Shown here in pieces: positions 17,223-26,368 of a stretch of DNA of 64,000 nucleotides. The position numbers and the translations under genes are program-made. Each line of letters begins with the position of its first letter. Position 1 is the stretch's first letter. The stretch is taken from assembly GCA_963695105.1 (NCBI GenBank), contig CAVOGC010000034.1:6886-70885 (forward strand), read 5' to 3'. Source of the stretch: Competibacter sp963695105. GTDB lineage: Bacteria; Pseudomonadota; Gammaproteobacteria; Competibacterales; Competibacteraceae. Below the pieces are notes generated by a model. That model was not told the origin of the DNA, did no database searches, and was given only the letters and a program-made list of their open reading frames with translations.

Positions 17223-19001
17223 ATGTGGCAACACGCATTCGCTTTCCTGCAAAAGATCGGCAAGGCGCTGATGCTGCCGGTGTCGGTGCTACCGGTCGCC
17301 GGCATCCTGCTCGGCATCGGCAGCGCCCAGTTCGGCTGGATGCCGGATCTGGCTTCCAACATCATGGCCCAGTCCGGCGGGGCCATCTTCGGCAGCCTGG
17401 CCATCCTGTTCGCCATCGGCGTGGCGCTGGGCCTGACCAACAACGACGGCGTCTCGGCGCTGGCGGCGGTGGTCGGCTATGTGGTGCTGCTGGCGACACT
17501 GGGGGTGATGGCCAAGCTGCTGGGTTCGGAAACCAAGGACTTGATGGGCATTGTCTCCATCGATACCGGCGTATTCGGCGGCATCCTGATCGGCGGCATC
17601 GCGGCGGCGCTGTTCAACCGCTACTACCGGATCAACCTGCCGCCCTATCTGGGCTTCTTCGCCGGCAAGCGCTTCGTGCCGATTGCGACCGCCTTCGCCG
17701 CCATCGGGCTGGGGCTGGTACTTAGCTTCCTATGGCCGCCCATCGGCGCGGGCATCAAGGGTTTTTCCCACTGGGCGGCGGAAAGCAATCCGGCCCTGGC
17801 GTTCACCGTCTACGGCATCATCGAACGCCTGTTGATTCCCTTTGGCTTACACCACATCTGGAACGTGCCGTTCTTCTTCGAGGTCGGCAGTTATATGGAC
17901 CCGACCACGGGTAAGGTCATCACCGGGGAAATCCAGCGCTACATCGCCGGCGACCCGACCGCCGGCAACATGGCCGGCGGCTATCTGTTCAAGATGTGGG
18001 GCCTGCCGGCGGCGGCGGTCGCCATCTGGCACTGCGCCCGGCCCGAGAATCGCGCCAAGATCGGCGGCATCATGATCTCGGCGGCGCTGACCGCCTGGCT
18101 GACCGGCATCACCGAACCCATCGAATTTGCCTTCATGTTCGTCGCGCCGGTGCTGTACCTGATCCACGCCCTGCTGGCCGGGGTCGCCTATTTCCTTTGT
18201 ATCGAACTCGGCATCAAGCACGGCATGACTTTCTCGCACGGGACAATCGATTACATCGTGCTGTACGCGAAGTCCACTCACGGTTGGTGGCTGCTGGTGC
18301 TCGGCCCGGTGTGGGCGCTGGTGTACTACACCATCTTCCGCACGGTCATCCAGAAATTCGACCTCAAGACGCCCGGCCGCGAGATCGAGGAAGCGGTCAT
18401 GTCGAGCGATGCGGCCACTGACATCGCCCACGGCTTCGCCAAACAACTGGTGCTGGCCTTCGGTGGACGCGGCAACATCAAGAGCCTGGATGCCTGCATC
18501 ACCCGGCTGCGGGTGGAACTGAACGACATGGGCAAGGCCAGCACCGACAAGCTCAAGGCGCTGGGCGCGGCCGGCGTGATCGTGGTCGGCAGCGGCATGC
18601 AGGCGATTTTCGGCACCCGTTCCGAGAACCTGAAGACCGACATGGAGGAGTATCTGAAGACCGCCGGTCCGGAAGCGGACGAGGTGGAGGCGCCCTCGCC
18701 GGTGGCGGCGCCGGCGCCGGCCGGCATCGTATCCAAGCTGCGCGATCCCGAAGCAGCCACCAAGGTGCGGGACCTGATTGCCGCACTGGGTGGCCTCGGC
18801 AATATCGAGCGGGTGGACGCCTGTGCCGAAACCCGGCTGCGGCTGGTGGTTGGGAATGAGGGGTCAGTGGACGAGACGGCGCTGCGCTCCGCCGGCGCGG
18901 CTGGCGTGATGCGGCTGGCCAACCGCACCCTGCATCTGGTGGTCGGCCTCAACGCCGATCAGTACGCGGCGGAAATGCGAGGGCAGTTGGCCACGCCGTG
19001 A
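17223..19001 (+). CDS. ptsG: Glucose-specific PTS permease EIICB with an extra EIIB domain
   Basis: 592 residues from ATG 17223; the frame extends further upstream but GGAG and the typical MWQHAFAFLQKIGKALMLPV start set this codon. The EIIC domain (residues 1-385) has about ten helices and is close to E. coli PtsG, including GLHHIWNVPFF and GITEPIEF. The EIIB domain has the phosphocysteine in SLDACITRLR (Cys425). A second EIIB-like domain follows a proline/alanine linker, with Cys534 in RVDACAETRLR. The extra EIIB is not in E. coli PtsG and may be a spare or regulatory phosphoryl carrier. Confidence 0.93.
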   Translation: MWQHAFAFLQKIGKALMLPVSVLPVAGILLGIGSAQFGWMPDLASNIMAQSGGAIFGSLAILFAIGVALGLTNNDGVSALAAVVGYVVLLATLGVMAKLLGSETKDLMGIVSIDTGVFGGILIGGIAAALFNRYYRINLPPYLGFFAGKRFVPIATAFAAIGLGLVLSFLWPPIGAGIKGFSHWAAESNPALAFTVYGIIERLLIPFGLHHIWNVPFFFEVGSYMDPTTGKVITGEIQRYIAGDPTAGNMAGGYLFKMWGLPAAAVAIWHCARPENRAKIGGIMISAALTAWLTGITEPIEFAFMFVAPVLYLIHALLAGVAYFLCIELGIKHGMTFSHGTIDYIVLYAKSTHGWWLLVLGPVWALVYYTIFRTVIQKFDLKTPGREIEEAVMSSDAATDIAHGFAKQLVLAFGGRGNIKSLDACITRLRVELNDMGKASTDKLKALGAAGVIVVGSGMQAIFGTRSENLKTDMEEYLKTAGPEADEVEAPSPVAAPAPAGIVSKLRDPEAATKVRDLIAALGGLGNIERVDACAETRLRLVVGNEGSVDETALRSAGAAGVMRLANRTLHLVVGLNADQYAAEMRGQLATP

Positions 19002-19097
19002 ACGTTAAGCGCCAATCCTCGCCTTTCGTCAGGAGGCGAGGAGGCTGAATGATTACAACTCAATGATCGGCGGCAACTGCTTGGCGTGGGGTGAGAT

Positions 19098-19889
19098 ATG
19101 AAGACACGATCATTGGCCGTTACCCTGACCTTGACGCTGACATGCCCATCCATCCTTCTGGCGAAGCAAGCCAGGTGCACGGCGGACAGTCCGCCAACCC
19201 GCGCGGCGCTGGTGGAACTCTACACCTCCGAGGGCTGCAACAGTTGCCCCCCGGCGGACCGCTGGCTGAGCCGCCAGACGGCGCGGGACCGGGATTCGCA
19301 CCGGATCGTGGCGCTGGCGTTCCACGTCGATTACTGGGATCGCCTGGGCTGGAAGGACCGCTTCGCCCAACCCGCGTTCGGCGCGCGGCAACGGGCGCTG
19401 GCGGCGCAGCAGAGTTCCCGGACCGTGTACACGCCGCAGGTACTGGTCAGCGGTCGGAGCCTGCCGCAATGGCAGCGGCCAGATGCGTTCCAGCAGGAGA
19501 TCGCCAACCTGACCGCGCAGCCGGCGCCGGCCGATCTTCGAGCCGAACTGATCCCGGAACCGGATTTGTGGCGGGTGCGGGCCAGCGGGCAGGTGCACGC
19601 GCCAGTGGCGCGGGGCGAGGTCGGGGTGTTCGTGGCGATTTACCAGAACCGTCTCGACAGCCAAGTCACGGCGGGCGAGAACGCCGGGGAGCAATTACGC
19701 CACGACCGGGTGGCGCGGGCGCTGTTCGGACCGCTGGCCATCGACTCCGACGGACGTTTCGCCCACACCGTTTCGGTTCCCCTGCCGGACGACTTTGTGG
19801 CGCGCGATGCCGGCGTGGTGGTTTTCCTGCAGCGGCTCCAGAACGGCGAGGTATTGCAGGCGCTGGCACGGGCCGCTTGCGCCGGTTGA
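19098..19889 (+). CDS. DUF1223 exported thioredoxin-fold protein
   Basis: 263 residues with a signal peptide (MKTRSLAVTLTLTLTCPSIL...). The conserved DUF1223 start VELYTSEGCNSCPPADRWL carries a CxxC. Further family blocks are VALAFHVDYWDRLGWKDRF and VYTPQVLVSGR. Fold similarity to thioredoxins is known for the family but a substrate is not. It stands alone between the PTS genes and a convergent small gene. Confidence 0.88.
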   Translation: MKTRSLAVTLTLTLTCPSILLAKQARCTADSPPTRAALVELYTSEGCNSCPPADRWLSRQTARDRDSHRIVALAFHVDYWDRLGWKDRFAQPAFGARQRALAAQQSSRTVYTPQVLVSGRSLPQWQRPDAFQQEIANLTAQPAPADLRAELIPEPDLWRVRASGQVHAPVARGEVGVFVAIYQNRLDSQVTAGENAGEQLRHDRVARALFGPLAIDSDGRFAHTVSVPLPDDFVARDAGVVVFLQRLQNGEVLQALARAACAG

Positions 19890-19911
19890 GCGGCGCGCGG
19901 CCACCACTTTT

Positions 19912-20124
19912 TTACGGATCGGGAACCACCACTACCGCGACCGTCGGTTCGGTATCGGCACGGTGCTCGCGCACCCAGGCCAGCCCGGCGGCGATCGCGG
20001 CCTCGGCGTCGGGGAAATAGGCGAACTGTTCGATCGACTGGCCATCCTCCATCAACATGGCCACATAAGGCGAATCCAGGTTCGTGGTACAAGGGAAACG
20101 GCGAACTTCCAGAGTCAGTGCCAT
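19912..20124 (-). CDS. Small hypothetical protein
   Basis: 70 residues, start MALTLEVRRF at 20124 chosen because GGAGG lies 7 bases upstream; the open frame continues further but without a ribosome site. Mixed alpha/beta, acidic, no signal peptide, with a short valine-rich tail (VAVVVVPDP). Convergent with the DUF1223 gene and divergent from the sirtuin gene. No family recognised. Confidence 0.6.
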   Translation of the reverse strand: MALTLEVRRFPCTTNLDSPYVAMLMEDGQSIEQFAYFPDAEAAIAAGLAWVREHRADTEPTVAVVVVPDP

Positions 20125-20286
20125 GGTCAACCTCCACCAGTCGTGCGGAATTATCCAATATTCGCCATATAGTGTATTCGTACCGCGCTGGCAATTCGCA
20201 ACGGAACCGGTTCGGATTGCATCGACTCTGAACCTGCGGCAATCCTCTACCATCGAGTTCGACTCCGCCCAGCGCCCGTCACGGCC

Positions 20287-21150
20287 ATGCTCGCCCCCGA
20301 TCGCACCCTATCCCATTCCAACCCACCGGACGCCCTGGCCGATTTCGTCGAACGCCACCCCCGGCTGTTCGTGCTGACCGGCGCCGGATGCAGCACCGAT
20401 TCCGGCATTCCCGATTACCGCGACCGCAACGGCGACTGGAAACGCCGCCAGCCGGTGCGCTATCAGGAGTTCATGGCCAGCGAACGGACCCGGCAGCGCT
20501 ACTGGGCGCGCAGCCTGCTCGGTTGGCCCGCCTTCGCCCGCGCCCGGCCCAACGCCGCCCACGCCGCGCTGGCCCGGCTGGAAGCGGCGGGCTTCATCCA
20601 TCAACTGGTCACCCAGAACGTCGATGGTCTGCATCAGCAGGCCGGCAGCCGGCGGGTGATCGATCTGCATGGCCGGCTCGATGTCGTGGTCTGCCTGACC
20701 TGCGGGACGCGGGGCGAGCGCGCCGGGTTTCAACGCGCGCTGGAACGGGATAACCCCGCGTTCGCCGCGCTGGCGGCGACGGTTGGCCCGGACGGCGACG
20801 CCGATCTGGAGAATGCGGATTTCAGCGGCTTTCGGGTGCCGGGCTGCCCGTGGTGCGGTGGCATGTTGAAACCGGCGGTGGTGTTTTTCGGCGAAACCGT
20901 GCCGAAACCCCGGGTCGAGCGCGCCCGCCAGCGGCTGACCGAGGCCGATGCCCTGCTGGTGATCGGCTCCTCGCTGATGGTGTTTTCCGGCTACCGCTTC
21001 TGCAAACTGGCCGCCGCTCGCGGCCAACCCATCGCCGCGCTCAATCTCGGCCGCACCCGCGCCGACGACGAACTCACCCTGAAGGTGGAGCAGCACTGCG
21101 AAGCGGCGCTGGCCGACCTGCTCGAACGGTTGCGCCTCACCCCTGGGTGA
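20287..21150 (+). CDS. Sir2-family NAD-dependent protein deacylase
   Basis: 287 residues. The NAD-binding motif LTGAGCSTDSGIPDYRD, the TQNVDGLHQQAG motif and the catalytic His in DLHGRLD are present. Zinc cysteines are CLTC and CPWC, with AVVFFGETVP following. Sirtuins remove acyl groups from lysines using NAD and make nicotinamide and O-acyl-ADP-ribose. It probably regulates enzymes such as acyl-CoA ligases (prpE is 18 kb away), but no direct link can be read here. Confidence 0.93.
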   Translation: MLAPDRTLSHSNPPDALADFVERHPRLFVLTGAGCSTDSGIPDYRDRNGDWKRRQPVRYQEFMASERTRQRYWARSLLGWPAFARARPNAAHAALARLEAAGFIHQLVTQNVDGLHQQAGSRRVIDLHGRLDVVVCLTCGTRGERAGFQRALERDNPAFAALAATVGPDGDADLENADFSGFRVPGCPWCGGMLKPAVVFFGETVPKPRVERARQRLTEADALLVIGSSLMVFSGYRFCKLAAARGQPIAALNLGRTRADDELTLKVEQHCEAALADLLERLRLTPG

Positions 21151-21160
21151 AGGATGCCGG

Positions 21161-21745
21161 CTAGCGGCCGGGATTGAGCCGGCCCAGCACTCGAACCGCG
21201 CCGTCGGCTGCCGGCTGGATCACGATCATTTCGCCCGAACCGGGAAAAACCCCGGTCAACGCGGTGATGTTGACCTGATGGGTCACCAGCACCCGTGGCG
21301 GACCGTTGTGCGGGTCGTTCAAAAATTCCCGCAATTGGGCGGTCTGAGCGGGACCACGTTCGCTTGCGGCGAAAAACGAATCCAGCGGTGGAAACGGTTG
21401 TACCGGTCCCAGATCCAGCAGCCGGGCGGTTTCCAGGCAGCGGCACCAGCGACTCGACCACACGGTCGCGGCCGGGATGCCGTTGGCGCGGAACGCATCG
21501 CCGATCTCGCGAGCCTGTCGCCGACCCTCGTCCGACAGGTTGCGCTGGGTCGCGCAGTCTTCCAGCCTGAATCCAGCCGGATCGCCGCCGCCGGGCGCCA
21601 CGGCATGGCGGATCAACGCCACGGCATCTCCGGCCCGGAGCGCCTCCCATAGCGGCTCGCCGGCCTGGAGCACCGCGGTCCACCCAAGTAGCCACGCAAA
21701 CGACAGCACCCGAAACCCACGCCACAATCCACGGCAATAAGGCAT
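21161..21745 (-). CDS. Exported histidine-phosphatase-family protein
   Basis: 194 residues from ATG 21745 (GGGAGGG 5 bases upstream), preferred over an upstream ATG at 21778. A signal peptide ends near VLQAGEP. The catalytic motif is VALIRHAVAPGG (RHA in place of RHG). Further blocks are RNLSDEGRRQAREIGDAFR, VWSSRWCRCLETARLL and the second His in LVTHQVNITAL. The family removes phosphate through a phosphohistidine; the substrate is unknown. Tail-to-tail with the sirtuin gene and divergent from pbpC. Confidence 0.85.
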   Translation of the reverse strand: MPYCRGLWRGFRVLSFAWLLGWTAVLQAGEPLWEALRAGDAVALIRHAVAPGGGDPAGFRLEDCATQRNLSDEGRRQAREIGDAFRANGIPAATVWSSRWCRCLETARLLDLGPVQPFPPLDSFFAASERGPAQTAQLREFLNDPHNGPPRVLVTHQVNITALTGVFPGSGEMIVIQPAADGAVRVLGRLNPGR

Positions 21746-21791
21746 GATGACCCTCCCGATGGTGTTTGAACGCCACATGTGGCCTTAGAAA

Positions 21792-23945
21792 ATGCTCGCG
21801 CTCAAAAATCCCCCGCGCCACCGTTTTGTCAACCTTGACCATCGTTGGCGTCCCGGTCGCTGGCTGGCGTCGGTGGCCCTGATAAGCGGTCTGCTGCTGG
21901 CCCTGGACGCGGCGTTGCCACCGCCGCCGGACCGCGCCCACCAGGTCTCGGCGCTGGCGCTGGACTCCGGCGACCGCATCCTGCGCGCCTTCACCGCGCC
22001 ACCGGGCGTGTGGCGGCTGCCGGCGCGGCCGGAAGACGTGGACCCGCTGTACCTCACCATGCTCACGGCCTACGAAGACCAGCGTTTCGAATCCCATGCC
22101 GGCGTCGATCCGCTGGCGGTGGCGCGGGCGCTGGGGCAATGGCTGCGGCATGGCCGGGTGGTGTCGGGCGCCTCGACCCTGACCATGCAAGCCGCCCGTC
22201 TACTGGAGCCGCACCGGCGCGACCTGCCCGGCAAACTGGGCGAGATGCTGCGCGCCTTGCAACTGGAACGCCGCTATTCCAAAAACGACATCCTGAGTTT
22301 CTACCTGACCCTGGCGCCCTACGGCGGCAATCTGGAAGGGATACGCGCCGCCGCGCTGGCCTGGTTCGGCAAGGAACCGATCCGGCTGACGGCGGCGGAA
22401 GCGGCGCTGCTGGTGGTACTGCCGCAAGCTCCCTCCCGGTTGCGGCCGGATCGCTATCCCGCGCGGGCGCGGGCGGCCCGCGACAAGGTGCTGGCGCGCA
22501 TGGGCCAACTCGGCGTGCTCACCCCGCGACAGGTGGAGGAATCCCGCGAGGAACCCGTTCCCCGGCGACGGCGCTCCCTGCCGTTTCTGGCCCCGCATCT
22601 GGCCGAGCGGTTGCGCGCGGCCCGGCCGGATACGCCGCTGCTGCGCACCTTCATTAACCGGAACTTGCAGCAGACCCTGGAAACGCTGGCCCGCCAGCAG
22701 CAGACCGTGCTGGAGCCGACCAGCAGCATCGCGCTGCTGGTGGTGGCGAACCGCGACCGGCGGGTGCTGGCCTATGTCGGCGCCAGCGATTTCTTCGATC
22801 CGCGCCGCGCCGGCCAGGTCGACATGGTGCGGGCGGTGCGTTCGCCGGGCTCGACGCTGAAGCCGTTGGTGTACGGGTTGGGTTTCGACGATCTGCTGAT
22901 CCACCCCGAAACCCTGATCGAGGACGCGCCGACCCGCTTCGGCGATTACAGCCCCAGCAATTTCCGCAATACCTACGCCGGGCAACTGTCGGTGCGCGAG
23001 GCGCTGCAACAATCGCTGAACATCCCGGCGGTGGCGGTGCTGGAACAGGTCGGGCCGGCGCGGGTGGCGGCGCGACTGCGCGAGGTCGGCCTGCCGCTGC
23101 ACTGGAACACGGCCAACCCCCGGCCGGGCTTGCCGCTGGTGCTGGGTGGGGTTGGCATGACTCTGGAGGAACTGGTGACGCTGTACACCGGCATCGCCGG
23201 CGACGGCCGGATCGCGACCTTGCGCTTCTCCCCCGCCGACCCCATCGAACCGGGCCGCGATCTGTTGACGGCAACCGCCTGCTGGTATCTGAACGACATC
23301 CTGCGCGGCTCGCCGGCGCCGCAAAACGTGGCTCCGCCGGCCAGCGCCGCCCGGCCGCGTTTCATCGCCCACAAGACCGGCACCTCCTACGGGTTCCGCG
23401 ATGCCTGGGCGCTGGGCTTCGACGCCGATTACACCGTCGGGGTCTGGGTCGGGCGGCCGGACGGCTCGCCCAGCCCCGGTCACTACGGCCGCAACACCGC
23501 CGCGCCGCTGCTGTTCCGGGTGTTCGATCTGCTACCGGAACCCACGACCCCATCCACGCCGCCGCCCGCCAACGTGCTGCGGGTGGTCGGCCGCGCGCGG
23601 TTGCCGGAACGCTTGCGCTATTTCCGTACCCGGTCGGCATGGGAAACGGTCGGCGCGCCACCGCTCGGCATCAGCTTTCCAGTGACGGGCACCACGGTGG
23701 AATTGCCGGCGCGGGAGGATCAACTGATCGAGCTGCCGCTGGCCGCGACCGGCGGAGTCCGACCGCTGCGCTGGCTGGTGAACGGCCGGCCGCTGCCGGC
23801 GAATCCGTGGCGGCGGGATGCGTTCTGGCCGCCGGACGGCGAGGGGCTGGCACGGATCACCGTACTGGATCAGGCCGGGCAAGCCGCCAGCGCCGAGGTG
23901 TGGGTCAGTCGGGCCGCAAGGGAATCAAGCTCCGCCCCTCCTTGA
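21792..23945 (+). CDS. pbpC: Penicillin-binding protein 1C
   Basis: 717 residues. One N-terminal transmembrane helix, then the glycosyltransferase (GT51) domain with EDQRFESHAGVD and GASTLTMQAARLL. The transpeptidase domain has SxxK in SPGSTLKPL (Ser354), SxN in QQSLNIPA and KTG in AHKTGTSYG (Lys528). The C-terminal beta domain typical of PBP1C is present from about residue 610. It polymerises and cross-links peptidoglycan. Slightly shorter than the E. coli protein; no alpha-2-macroglobulin gene is adjacent, unlike in many proteobacteria. Confidence 0.95.
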   Translation: MLALKNPPRHRFVNLDHRWRPGRWLASVALISGLLLALDAALPPPPDRAHQVSALALDSGDRILRAFTAPPGVWRLPARPEDVDPLYLTMLTAYEDQRFESHAGVDPLAVARALGQWLRHGRVVSGASTLTMQAARLLEPHRRDLPGKLGEMLRALQLERRYSKNDILSFYLTLAPYGGNLEGIRAAALAWFGKEPIRLTAAEAALLVVLPQAPSRLRPDRYPARARAARDKVLARMGQLGVLTPRQVEESREEPVPRRRRSLPFLAPHLAERLRAARPDTPLLRTFINRNLQQTLETLARQQQTVLEPTSSIALLVVANRDRRVLAYVGASDFFDPRRAGQVDMVRAVRSPGSTLKPLVYGLGFDDLLIHPETLIEDAPTRFGDYSPSNFRNTYAGQLSVREALQQSLNIPAVAVLEQVGPARVAARLREVGLPLHWNTANPRPGLPLVLGGVGMTLEELVTLYTGIAGDGRIATLRFSPADPIEPGRDLLTATACWYLNDILRGSPAPQNVAPPASAARPRFIAHKTGTSYGFRDAWALGFDADYTVGVWVGRPDGSPSPGHYGRNTAAPLLFRVFDLLPEPTTPSTPPPANVLRVVGRARLPERLRYFRTRSAWETVGAPPLGISFPVTGTTVELPAREDQLIELPLAATGGVRPLRWLVNGRPLPANPWRRDAFWPPDGEGLARITVLDQAGQAASAEVWVSRAARESSSAPP

Positions 23946-24011
23946 CGCGCAGGGGCGAGCGGGAGGATTAAACAAGGGGTTGTGCGGGTCGAGGGAGGCC
24001 GGATTCTCCAC

Positions 24012-24509
24012 CTAAGGCGCCGTCTTGGGCGGTTTGTCGCCCCAGGGCATCATCGCCACCGCCGAAACCGAGTTCTTGGGCGAACCTTCCACCAGCTTGT
24101 CGCTGTAGACCAGATACACCAGGGTGTTGCGTGGCTGGTCGAGAAAGCGCACCACCCGCATCTTCTTGAACAGCAGCGAACGGCGCTCGGTGAACACTTC
24201 CTCGCCGTCCTTGAACTTCTCCTTAACGTTGATCGGCCCGGTCTGCCGGCAGGCCAGCGAGGCGTCGGACGTGTCCTCGGCCAGCCCCAGCCCACCCTTG
24301 ATGCCGCCCGTCTGCGAGCGGCTGACGTAACAGGTCACGCCGTCGATCTTGGGGTCGTCGAAGGCTTCAACCACGATCTTGTGGTTCGGCCCCAGCCATT
24401 GGAAGGCGGTATCCACGCTGCCGATTTCATCGGCGTGGGCCATCGACGCCATGGCCAGGGTCCCACCGAGCAACCCGCCGAGCCAATGGGCTCTCATCTT
24501 GCGATTCAT
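24012..24509 (-). CDS. creA: CreA family exported protein
   Basis: 165 residues with a signal peptide (cleavage near MAHADEIG). The family core is present: GSVDTAFQWLGPNHKIVVEA, FDDPKIDGVTCYVSRSQTGG and TLVYLVYSDKLVEGSPKNS. CreA is conserved in proteobacteria, exported, and of unknown function. Convergent with pbpC with a 66-base gap. Confidence 0.92.
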   Translation of the reverse strand: MNRKMRAHWLGGLLGGTLAMASMAHADEIGSVDTAFQWLGPNHKIVVEAFDDPKIDGVTCYVSRSQTGGIKGGLGLAEDTSDASLACRQTGPINVKEKFKDGEEVFTERRSLLFKKMRVVRFLDQPRNTLVYLVYSDKLVEGSPKNSVSAVAMMPWGDKPPKTAP

Positions 24510-24744
24510 CCGAGGTTTCTCCGTTGCTTAACCGTACACGGGAGGATAGCGCAACTCGATACCGGCTACTCAGCCCCGGCGAACTGGAGGGTTGCGGGCG
24601 CACCCAATCCTCAAGAACCTGTCGTTCAGTCCGTCTGAACAAACATCCCGCCGGATTTCGAGTCTATTTAACGCGGGTTAACATCCTGTGAGATTTATTG
24701 GATGATCCGCCGGCTACCCCCACTCTCTTCAGGAGGATCTGGCA

Positions 24745-25863
24745 ATGCGTATCGGCGTACCCAAAGAAATCAAGGTTCACGAATACCGGGTCGGCCTCAC
24801 TCCGGACAGCGTGCGGGAATTCACCGCTCACGGCCATCGGGTGCTGGTGGAAACCCACGCCGGCGCCGGCATCGGCAGTTCGGACGACGACTATCGCGTC
24901 GCCGGCGCCGAGATCGCGGCCACGCCAGCGGACGTCTTCGCCCAGGCCGAGATGATCGTGAAAGTCAAGGAACCGCAGGCGGTCGAGCGCCAGATGTTGC
25001 GCCCAGGGCAGATCCTGTTCACCTATCTGCATCTGGCCCCCGACCCGGATCAGACCCGGGATCTGGTCAACAGCGGCGCGATTTGCATCGCTTACGAAAC
25101 CGTGACCGACGGCCACGGCGGGCTGCCGCTGCTGGCGCCGATGTCGCAGGTGGCCGGCCGGCTGTCGATTCAGGCCGGCGCCTCGGCGCTGGAACGGGCC
25201 AAGGGCGGGCGGGGTATTTTGCTCGGTGGCGTGCCGGGCGTGGCCCCGGCCAAGGTGGTGGTGATCGGCGGCGGCGTGGTCGGCGAGAACGCTATCTACA
25301 TGGCGCTGGGCATGGCGGCCGACGTGACCGTGCTCGATCGCAACGTGGGCGTGCTGGCGCGGTTGGCGCGGCGCTTCGGCGCGGCGCTCAAGACCGTCTA
25401 CTCCACCAAGGCTTCCCTCGAAGATTATGTGCTGCAAGCCGACCTGGTGGTCGGTGGGGTGCTGGTGGCCGGCGCCGAGGCGCCCAAGCTGGTGACCCGC
25501 GACATGGTCCGGCGGATGAAACCGGGTTCGGTGCTGGTGGATGTCGCCATCGACCAGGGCGGCTGCTTCGAGACCTCGCATCCGACCACTCACGCCGAGC
25601 CGACCTATGTGGTGGACGGCGTGGTGCATTACTGCGTCGCCAACATGCCGGGGGCGGTGCCCAATACGTCCACCTACGCCCTCAACAACGTCACTTTGCC
25701 CTACGCCCTGGCCCTGGCCGACAAGGGTTACCAGAAGGCGCTGTTGGAAAATCCCAATTTCCTGGAGGGTCTCAACGTCTGCCGGGGCAAGGTGACTTAC
25801 CAGGCGGTCGCCGACGATCTCGGCTACGAGTACGTCGAACCGCGCGCCGCGCTCGCCGGCTGA
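24745..25863 (+). CDS. ald: Alanine dehydrogenase
   Basis: 372 residues, the standard length. MRIGVPKEIKVHEYRVGLTP opens the substrate domain. The NAD-binding motif is VVVIGGGVVGENAIYMALGM and the conserved AIDQGGCFETSHPTTHAEPT block follows. It interconverts alanine with pyruvate plus ammonia using NAD. The RBS AGGAGG is strong. It is alone in its direction, with creA divergent on the left. Confidence 0.95.
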   Translation: MRIGVPKEIKVHEYRVGLTPDSVREFTAHGHRVLVETHAGAGIGSSDDDYRVAGAEIAATPADVFAQAEMIVKVKEPQAVERQMLRPGQILFTYLHLAPDPDQTRDLVNSGAICIAYETVTDGHGGLPLLAPMSQVAGRLSIQAGASALERAKGGRGILLGGVPGVAPAKVVVIGGGVVGENAIYMALGMAADVTVLDRNVGVLARLARRFGAALKTVYSTKASLEDYVLQADLVVGGVLVAGAEAPKLVTRDMVRRMKPGSVLVDVAIDQGGCFETSHPTTHAEPTYVVDGVVHYCVANMPGAVPNTSTYALNNVTLPYALALADKGYQKALLENPNFLEGLNVCRGKVTYQAVADDLGYEYVEPRAALAG

Positions 25864-25881
25864 AAGAAGGCGGGTTGGGGC

Positions 25882-26292
25882 TTACTGATATTCCCGCCAG
25901 TACTCCGGTTGCGGATCGCGGCAACCATGAGTGAGGTGTTGGTAGCGGTTGACGAAAACGTCCTGCCGGGTGGCCTGACCTTCCTGGGCGATGGCCAGGT
26001 TTTCCCGCTGGGTTTCCTCGGCGTAGTAGAACAGCGACCGCTTCAACTTGCACAACAGACTGTTATCGAGGTGGTAACCGAGTTCGCCCAAGGCGTGTTC
26101 GATGGATTGCAGGGTAACCCGCCGCAGGTCGTAAACCACGATCAGAGCGTGCGCCGACAGGTACTGGACGGCATGGACGCCAGCCACTCCTCGCAGCCAG
26201 CCCGCCGCCGAGCCCGCCTGATCGGGATCTTCATGGAGACGGCAAAACTGGATGGTGCGGTGCTTATACAGCTCTTCGGTGTCGGCGCGCAT
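25882..26292 (-). CDS. Hypothetical protein with HMA-like fold, no CxxC
   Basis: 136 residues from ATG 26292, chosen for GGAGG 8 bases upstream; the open frame extends to 26391 into the end of prmC. The segment WLRGVAGVHAVQYLSAHALI followed by VVYDLRRVTLQSIEHALGEL and GYHL has the beta-alpha-beta spacing of heavy-metal-associated domains but lacks the CxxC metal site. The C-terminus is basic and aromatic. Not recognised further. It follows prmC on the same strand and converges with ald. Confidence 0.65.
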   Translation of the reverse strand: MRADTEELYKHRTIQFCRLHEDPDQAGSAAGWLRGVAGVHAVQYLSAHALIVVYDLRRVTLQSIEHALGELGYHLDNSLLCKLKRSLFYYAEETQRENLAIAQEGQATRQDVFVNRYQHLTHGCRDPQPEYWREYQ

Positions 26293-26368
26293 GACGTTTT
26301 CCTCCACGGCTGCCGGATCACTGCGAGGCATATCGATATAACAACCGTAGCCGCTGGCGCGCGCCGTT

